This document shows, piece after piece, positions 59,904 through 64,000 of a stretch of 64,000 nt of DNA. Under the pieces are notes generated by a model that searched no databases, was not told the DNA's origin, and saw only the letters and a list, made by a program, of their open reading frames with translations. Numbering within the stretch: the first letter of the stretch is position 1; each line of letters begins with the position of its first letter. The position numbers were made by a program, and so were the translations under genes. The DNA comes from Adhaeribacter rhizoryzae (GTDB taxonomy: Bacteria > Bacteroidota > Bacteroidia > Cytophagales > Hymenobacteraceae): NCBI RefSeq assembly GCF_008629685.1, contig NZ_VWSF01000001.1:620001-684000 (forward strand), in the 5' to 3' direction.

Positions 59904-60326
59904 CTAGCAATACTCTTCGAACGCGCCTTTCAGGTTATCTACAATTCTTACCAGGTCGTTGCCTTCAATGTGGTACCGCTCGATCATGTGCACCAGCTCG
60001 CCATTTTTAAATAAAGCAATAGACGGCGACGATGGTGGATAAGGCAGCATGTGCTCGCGGGCTTTAGCTACCGCTTCGGTTTCCATACCGGCAAAAACAG
60101 TTACCAATTTAGTCGGGCGCTTATCGGCGGCCGAAACAGCCATTTTTAAGGCCGGACGGGCTTTAGCTGCGGCACAACCACAAACCGAATTAACGGCTAC
60201 TAAAACAGTACCTTCGCTCTCCGAAAGAACCTTTTCTACTTCTTCGGAGGTCATTAATTGCTCAAAGCCAGCAGAAGTTAAATCTTCGCGAATTGGGGCT
60301 ACCATATATTCAGGATACATTCCCAT
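59904..60326 (-). CDS. BrxA/BrxB-family bacilliredoxin
   Basis: A 140-residue thioredoxin-fold protein of the BrxA/BrxB (YphP/YqiW) family. The redox motif is NSVCGCAAAKARPALK (CGC). The rest (VTVFAGMETEAVAKAREHML, PPSSPSIALFKNGELVHMIE) fits the family over its full length. In Firmicutes such proteins remove bacillithiol from oxidised proteins; Bacteroidota use similar low-molecular-weight thiols in some lineages, so the same role is likely but inferred. It has its own promoter at 60363-60392. Confidence 0.93.
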   Translation of the reverse strand: MGMYPEYMVAPIREDLTSAGFEQLMTSEEVEKVLSESEGTVLVAVNSVCGCAAAKARPALKMAVSAADKRPTKLVTVFAGMETEAVAKAREHMLPYPPSSPSIALFKNGELVHMIERYHIEGNDLVRIVDNLKGAFEEYC

Positions 60327-60362
60327 ATTATTCTCTATTTTAAATTAAAATTAAATACGTTA

Positions 60363-60392
60363 CAAAAATACATAAAACCTTATCTAACCCAA
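60363..60392 (-). promoter_or_regulatory. Promoter with -33 TTG and -7 TATTTTTG for the bacilliredoxin gene
   Basis: On the minus strand TTG (60392-60390) is followed after 19 bases by TATTTTTG (60370-60363). The ATG is at 60326, giving a leader of about 30 nt. Confidence 0.65.
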
Positions 60393-60573
60393 AAGGTTCA
60401 AGATTGGAATTTATATACAAACAACGTTAGAAGCAAATAAGATTCGTATTAGCATAATTTATATGCTTCAGGTTTTTACTTAGTTTTAGCGGAGCACTTT
60501 TTATGTCTAGCTTATTTACTATTGTATTGGAGTTATTGCCTAAGTTTTGCGCCTGTTGTTAAAGCGCTGTAAT

Positions 60574-61191
60574 TTACCGGCACTTTTGAGCCAGCATAAT
60601 TTTGGCTTTGCTATGTCCCATATTTTCTGCTTTTTGCCAACTCGTACAACTAGCCTGGCGGTTACCCATATTATATTGGGCCATACCCAATAAATAATAC
60701 GCCGATGCATCAGTGGGGTTAAGGGATATAACTTGCGTAAAATCCTGCACGGCATCTTTATTATTTTGGCGTAAACCTTGCGCCAGGCCGCGGTTGTAAT
60801 AAGCCGCCGTAAAAGATTTATTTAAAGTTATGGCCCGGGTATAATCCACAATGGCCGCTTGCTGCTGGTTTAATCCAGCTTTTGCTAAACCCCTGTTATA
60901 ATATGCTTCGGCATTCTTCGGGTCCAAAGCCAAGGCTATATTATAGTCCTCAACAGCCTGGCTAAACTTTTTTAAACCGGCCTTGCTTAAGCCCCGGTTG
61001 TTATAGGCTTGTACCAAATCTGGTTGCTGGGCAATGGCTTTAGAATATTCCGTAATGGCTGCTTCAAACTTTTGTGCTGCAAAATAGCTGTTACCCGCCT
61101 CCAGGTAATTTTTAGCTTTTTGGGCTTCGGTCTGCGTGGCAGCTATAATAATCAGAAAAAGAATAGAAACTAAAATGTAAAATTTCTGCAT
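60574..61191 (-). CDS. Exported tetratricopeptide-repeat protein
   Basis: A 205-residue protein with a signal peptide (hydrophobic residues 5-20, then TEAQ) and about five TPR units of 34 residues. Conserved repeats read AYNNRGLSKAGLKKFSQAVE, AYYNRGLAKAGLNQQQAAIV and AYYNRGLAQGLRQNNKDAVQ. TPR scaffolds mediate protein contacts; the partner is unknown. The three internal repeats are nearly alike, which suggests recent duplication. The gene lies alone between a 247-base gap and a 230-base gap, both AT-rich without other features. Confidence 0.88.
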   Translation of the reverse strand: MQKFYILVSILFLIIIAATQTEAQKAKNYLEAGNSYFAAQKFEAAITEYSKAIAQQPDLVQAYNNRGLSKAGLKKFSQAVEDYNIALALDPKNAEAYYNRGLAKAGLNQQQAAIVDYTRAITLNKSFTAAYYNRGLAQGLRQNNKDAVQDFTQVISLNPTDASAYYLLGMAQYNMGNRQASCTSWQKAENMGHSKAKIMLAQKCR

Positions 61192-61421
61192 CTACAATTT
61201 TTAATATTTATATCTGCTAAATTATATATTTTTCTGATTAATGCATGCTGCTACCTATTCATCCTGCAGTGTTTTTGCTTAGTTTTCTTGTGTGTAATTC
61301 CGAAAATTGGCTATGTAAATATTATATAAAGCCTGAGCAAAATTGATTAAATGTTGGAATGTGTGCTTTTCTTATTTAAGTTTAAGAGAAAGGTCTGTAC
61401 TGTTATAAATCGCTCATTCGG

Positions 61422-62489
61422 GTGTCCGCGCAAATATTAAATTCGGAAGAGTTACCTGGCCGAACCTTAACGGCCAACGGCCGGGAATATTTGTATTTCA
61501 GCGGCACTTCTTACCTGGGCATGTCCCGCAACCAAAAATTTCAGGCGTTACTACAAGCAGGGTTCAGACAATACGGGCTAAATTATTCCAGTTCGCGGTT
61601 GTCTAATGTGCAATTGGCGGTTTTCGAAGAAACCGAAAACTATTTGGCAACTTATACCGGGGCCGAAGCGGCACTAACCGTATCGTCGGGGTTTCTGGCG
61701 GGGCAATTGGTGGTGCAGGCGTTGGCAGGCAGCGGTACTTTTATTTACGGCCCACGCACCCACCCAGCCTTGTGGCAAACAACCTATACTGCCAATAACC
61801 TGAGTTTCGAAGAATGGGCTACCCAGTTACCCTCTAATATTTCTACCGCAGACGCCAACAATATTTTTATTTTATTTAATTCTCTCGATCCTTTACTGGC
61901 TAAAAAGCATGATTTGTCCTGGCTAAACAAGCTAGAAACAACAAAAAATATTACCTTAATTATTGATGATTCGCATGGTTTGGGTGTAACCGGCCAGAAT
62001 GGAGCGGGTATTTACAGCGAGTTGGTTTTGCCACCGGCCATAAAATTAATTGTAGTAAGTTCGTTGGGTAAGGCATTGGGTATTCCGGGTGGCGTTATTT
62101 TAGCCGATGCGGCTACTATTCAAAGGTTAAAGCAGCACCCTTTTTTTGGTGGAGCCTCGCCGGTGGTGCCGGCTTATTTGTACGCTTTTATGCAGGCCGC
62201 CAATATTTATGAAGAAGCCCGGGCGCAGCTCTTCCTGAATATTAATTATTTCTTATCTGGTCTAAAAGACAGAACGCTCTTCCAAAGTTTTCCAGATTAT
62301 CCGGTGTTTTATACTGCCCAAAAGCAATTGTACCAATATTTGCTGGCGCACGATATTCTAATTTCCAGTTTTGCCTATCCTACACCCCAGCATGAACCCG
62401 TAACCCGCATTATTCTAAATAGTTTACATACCAAAGCCGATATTGATAAACTGACCAGCCTGATAAATAAATATTCTGCTGAAATTTAA
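61422..62489 (+). CDS. Alpha-oxoamine synthase-like PLP enzyme (BioF/Kbl family)
   Basis: A 355-residue fold type I PLP-dependent enzyme. The motifs are FSGTSYLGMSRN near the start, IDDSHGLGVTG (Asp-His pair contacting the cofactor) and VVSSLGKALGIPGG, with the Schiff-base Lys at residue 217. Relatives condense an amino acid with an acyl-CoA (8-amino-7-oxononanoate synthase, 2-amino-3-ketobutyrate ligase, serine palmitoyltransferase). No biotin genes are near. It is about 30-40 residues shorter than BioF. The GTG start at 61422 is assigned because no ATG lies before the conserved N-terminal segment. Confidence 0.85.
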   Translation: MSAQILNSEELPGRTLTANGREYLYFSGTSYLGMSRNQKFQALLQAGFRQYGLNYSSSRLSNVQLAVFEETENYLATYTGAEAALTVSSGFLAGQLVVQALAGSGTFIYGPRTHPALWQTTYTANNLSFEEWATQLPSNISTADANNIFILFNSLDPLLAKKHDLSWLNKLETTKNITLIIDDSHGLGVTGQNGAGIYSELVLPPAIKLIVVSSLGKALGIPGGVILADAATIQRLKQHPFFGGASPVVPAYLYAFMQAANIYEEARAQLFLNINYFLSGLKDRTLFQSFPDYPVFYTAQKQLYQYLLAHDILISSFAYPTPQHEPVTRIILNSLHTKADIDKLTSLINKYSAEI

Positions 62490-62593
62490 AGCACAGAAGC
62501 AACAATAATTTAATAAACCACTGCGCAAGAGCAATTAAAAAGTTTCTGTCCGATTTAACTACCTTTCCGGAAGAAGCAGTATCTTGTCGGCTA

Positions 62594-62601
62594 TATTTTT
62601 G
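62594..62601 (+). promoter_or_regulatory. -7 promoter box TATTTTTG for spmAB-like gene
   Basis: A perfect TAnnTTTG lies 20 bases before the ATG at 62622. Confidence 0.45.
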
Positions 62602-62621
62602 ATGAAATTTCGGAAGCGTAC

Positions 62622-63854
62622 ATGGCTTTAAATTACCTCTGGATTGCCTTTTTCCTGATTGCTTTTGTTATTGCCCTTTTTAAGCTGATATTTTTTCAGG
62701 ATACCGCCATTTTCCAGGCTTTGGTAACCAGCACCTTCGATAATGCCAAAACCGGTTTCGAAATATCGCTGGGCTTAACCGGGGTAATGACTTTGTGGCT
62801 GGGCCTGATGAAAATAGGGGAGCGGGGTGGTATTGTGGCACTCTTGGCCAAAGCCGTGGGGCCTTTTTTTAACCGCATTTTCCCGGACTTACCCAAGAAC
62901 CACCCGGTTTTCGGTTCTATTCTCATGAATTTTTCGGCCAACATGCTGGGCCTGGATAATGCGGCTACCCCGCTGGGCCTCAAAGCCATGAAAGAAATGC
63001 AGGAGCTAAACCCTACGAAGGAAACAGCTTCTAACCCGCAAATAATGTTTCTGGTGCTTAACACGGCCGGTCTTACCATTATTCCGATTAGTGTAATTGT
63101 TTACCGCACCCAAATGGGCGCCGCCGACCCAACCGATATTTTTATTCCGGTTTTGCTTACCACGCTTATCACGGCTTTCTTTAGTTTAATTCTGGTAGCC
63201 ATTTACCAGCGCATCAATTTATTCGATTGGGTAATAATGGCTTACCTGGGCACGGCTTTTTTACTCATTGGACTAGTGATTTTTTACATGTCCGCCCAAA
63301 CCCAGGAACGCGTAGCTTTAATATCGCAGGTAGCCAGTAATATTATATTATTTAGCATTATTGTTTCTTTCATTGCCTTGGCCTGGCTGCGGAAAGTAAA
63401 CGTGTACGATGCTTTTATCGAAGGGGCCAAAGAAGGCTTTGGCGTTTCTATTAATATTATTCCGTATCTGGTAGCTATGCTGGTGGCCATTGGCGTTTTC
63501 CGGGCTTCGGGCGCTCTGGATATGATAGTAAACGGCATGGGCTGGGCTTTTGCCCAAATGGGCTTCGATACCGAATTTGTGCCGGCCTTACCCGTAGCAT
63601 TTATGAAACCCCTGAGCGGCAGCGGCGCCCGCGGACTGATGCTGGATGCGATGAAAACTTACGGCGCCGATTCGTTTGTCGGGCGGGTGGCCTCCTGTAT
63701 TCAGGGCGGTACCGAAACTACTTTTTATATTCTCGCGGTTTACTTCGGCTCAGTTGGTATTCGTAATACGCGCTACTCCGTTACCTGCGGTCTAATTGCT
63801 GATTTTGTGGGGGCTGTGATTGCTATTTTATTGGCTTACTTGTTCTTTAAGTAA
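62622..63854 (+). CDS. Fused SpmA-SpmB nucleoside-recognition membrane protein
   Basis: A 410-residue membrane protein with two Gate (nucleoside recognition) domains in tandem. The first half matches SpmA (GLTGVMTLWLGLMKIGERGG, FSANMLGLDNAATPLGLKAM) and the second SpmB (YLVAMLVAIGVFRASGALD, FMKPLSGSGARGLMLDAM, SCIQGGTETTFYILAVYFGS). About ten hydrophobic segments are present. In spore formers the two are separate spore-maturation proteins; in Bacteroidota the fusion is usual and its transport function is unknown. The last gene in the window; a palindromic repeat follows. Confidence 0.92.
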   Translation: MALNYLWIAFFLIAFVIALFKLIFFQDTAIFQALVTSTFDNAKTGFEISLGLTGVMTLWLGLMKIGERGGIVALLAKAVGPFFNRIFPDLPKNHPVFGSILMNFSANMLGLDNAATPLGLKAMKEMQELNPTKETASNPQIMFLVLNTAGLTIIPISVIVYRTQMGAADPTDIFIPVLLTTLITAFFSLILVAIYQRINLFDWVIMAYLGTAFLLIGLVIFYMSAQTQERVALISQVASNIILFSIIVSFIALAWLRKVNVYDAFIEGAKEGFGVSINIIPYLVAMLVAIGVFRASGALDMIVNGMGWAFAQMGFDTEFVPALPVAFMKPLSGSGARGLMLDAMKTYGADSFVGRVASCIQGGTETTFYILAVYFGSVGIRNTRYSVTCGLIADFVGAVIAILLAYLFFK

Positions 63855-63915
63855 TAAATATTGGGAAAAGTTAATGATTAAATTAATTGGTGTTTAATAA
63901 ATTTTGAAAAAGAGG

Positions 63916-63997
63916 TAAGTAATCCACTCGTGTCATTCAGGAGGAAACTATTTGGCTGCCTGCTAAATAGTTTCCTCCTGAATGACATGGGTGGGCT
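63916..63997 (+). repeat. Dispersed palindromic repeat type 2, copy b
   Basis: Contains a perfect 23-bp inverted repeat (63931-63953 with 63965-63987) around an 11-nt loop, and aligns without gaps to 24514-24595. Flanking words AATCCAC and GGGTGGGCT are shared, so the unit is larger than the hairpin. Confidence 0.9.
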
Positions 63998-64000
63998 CCA

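Overview
The window is chromosomal DNA of a Bacteroidota bacterium, most likely order Cytophagales and plausibly Hymenobacteraceae (Adhaeribacter/Pontibacter/Rufibacter type). The grounds are the gliding lipoprotein GldH, a type IX secretion sorting domain, a fused SecDF, a DUF2723 (GT117) membrane protein, a GWxTD protein, the Bacteroidetes-type GlmU, and many TAnnTTTG -7 promoter boxes. The genus is inference. Gene density is high. I see no rRNA, tRNA, CRISPR array or prophage.

Layout. 1-7.5 kb: end of an Nfu/NifU Fe-S scaffold gene, an amino acid permease, an aldehyde dehydrogenase-like protein, a CPA2 antiporter and two small orphan exported proteins. 7.5-8.1 kb: a gene-free stretch with two palindromic repeats. 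8.1-14.3 kb (minus): phosphoribosyltransferase, alpha/beta hydrolase, RdgB, uridine kinase, a third small exported protein, SecDF. 14.9-21.3 kb: a small membrane protein ahead of a complete RND efflux operon (adaptor, pump, outer-membrane channel). 21.5-32.3 kb (plus): bL31, GlmU-like, HolB, HemC, cyclophilin, RmlD-like reductase, an NSS transporter with its tiny MetS-type subunit, a helix-hairpin-helix protein, a propeller lipoprotein and an NmrA-type reductase. 32.4-34.6 kb: a 575-residue Gly/Tyr/Gln/Asn-rich disordered protein divergent from a cold-shock protein. 34.7-36.5 kb: the only clearly accessory segment, an AT-rich membrane gene whose 3' end was hit by an IS630-family element, followed by an attC-like hairpin.

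36.6-45.9 kb (minus): EEP-family phosphatase/nuclease, GldH, RicT, zinc alcohol dehydrogenase, propeller protein, LpxH, LUD protein, FtsH, RsfS. 46-53 kb (plus): BirA, a very small T9SS cargo protein, DUF2723, GWxTD and RlmB. 53.3-55.9 kb (minus): lipoprotein, ManC, KdsD. 56-64 kb: RecQ and PurD (plus), bacilliredoxin and TPR protein (minus), then an alpha-oxoamine-synthase-like enzyme and a fused SpmAB protein (plus).

The genes are mostly housekeeping: envelope biogenesis (SecDF, LpxH, KdsD, ManC, GldH, T9SS cargo), nucleotide metabolism (Udk, RdgB, PurD), translation (bL31, RsfS, RlmB) and DNA maintenance (RecQ, HolB). The novelty lies between and beside them: (i) orphan small exported proteins with a shared C-terminal tail, some apparently leaderless; (ii) the FUS-like low-complexity protein beside a cold-shock gene; (iii) several families of intergenic palindromes and degenerate satellites, some framing whole intergenic regions as inverted pairs; (iv) an IS630 insertion with a visible -1 frameshift whose empty site can be rebuilt.
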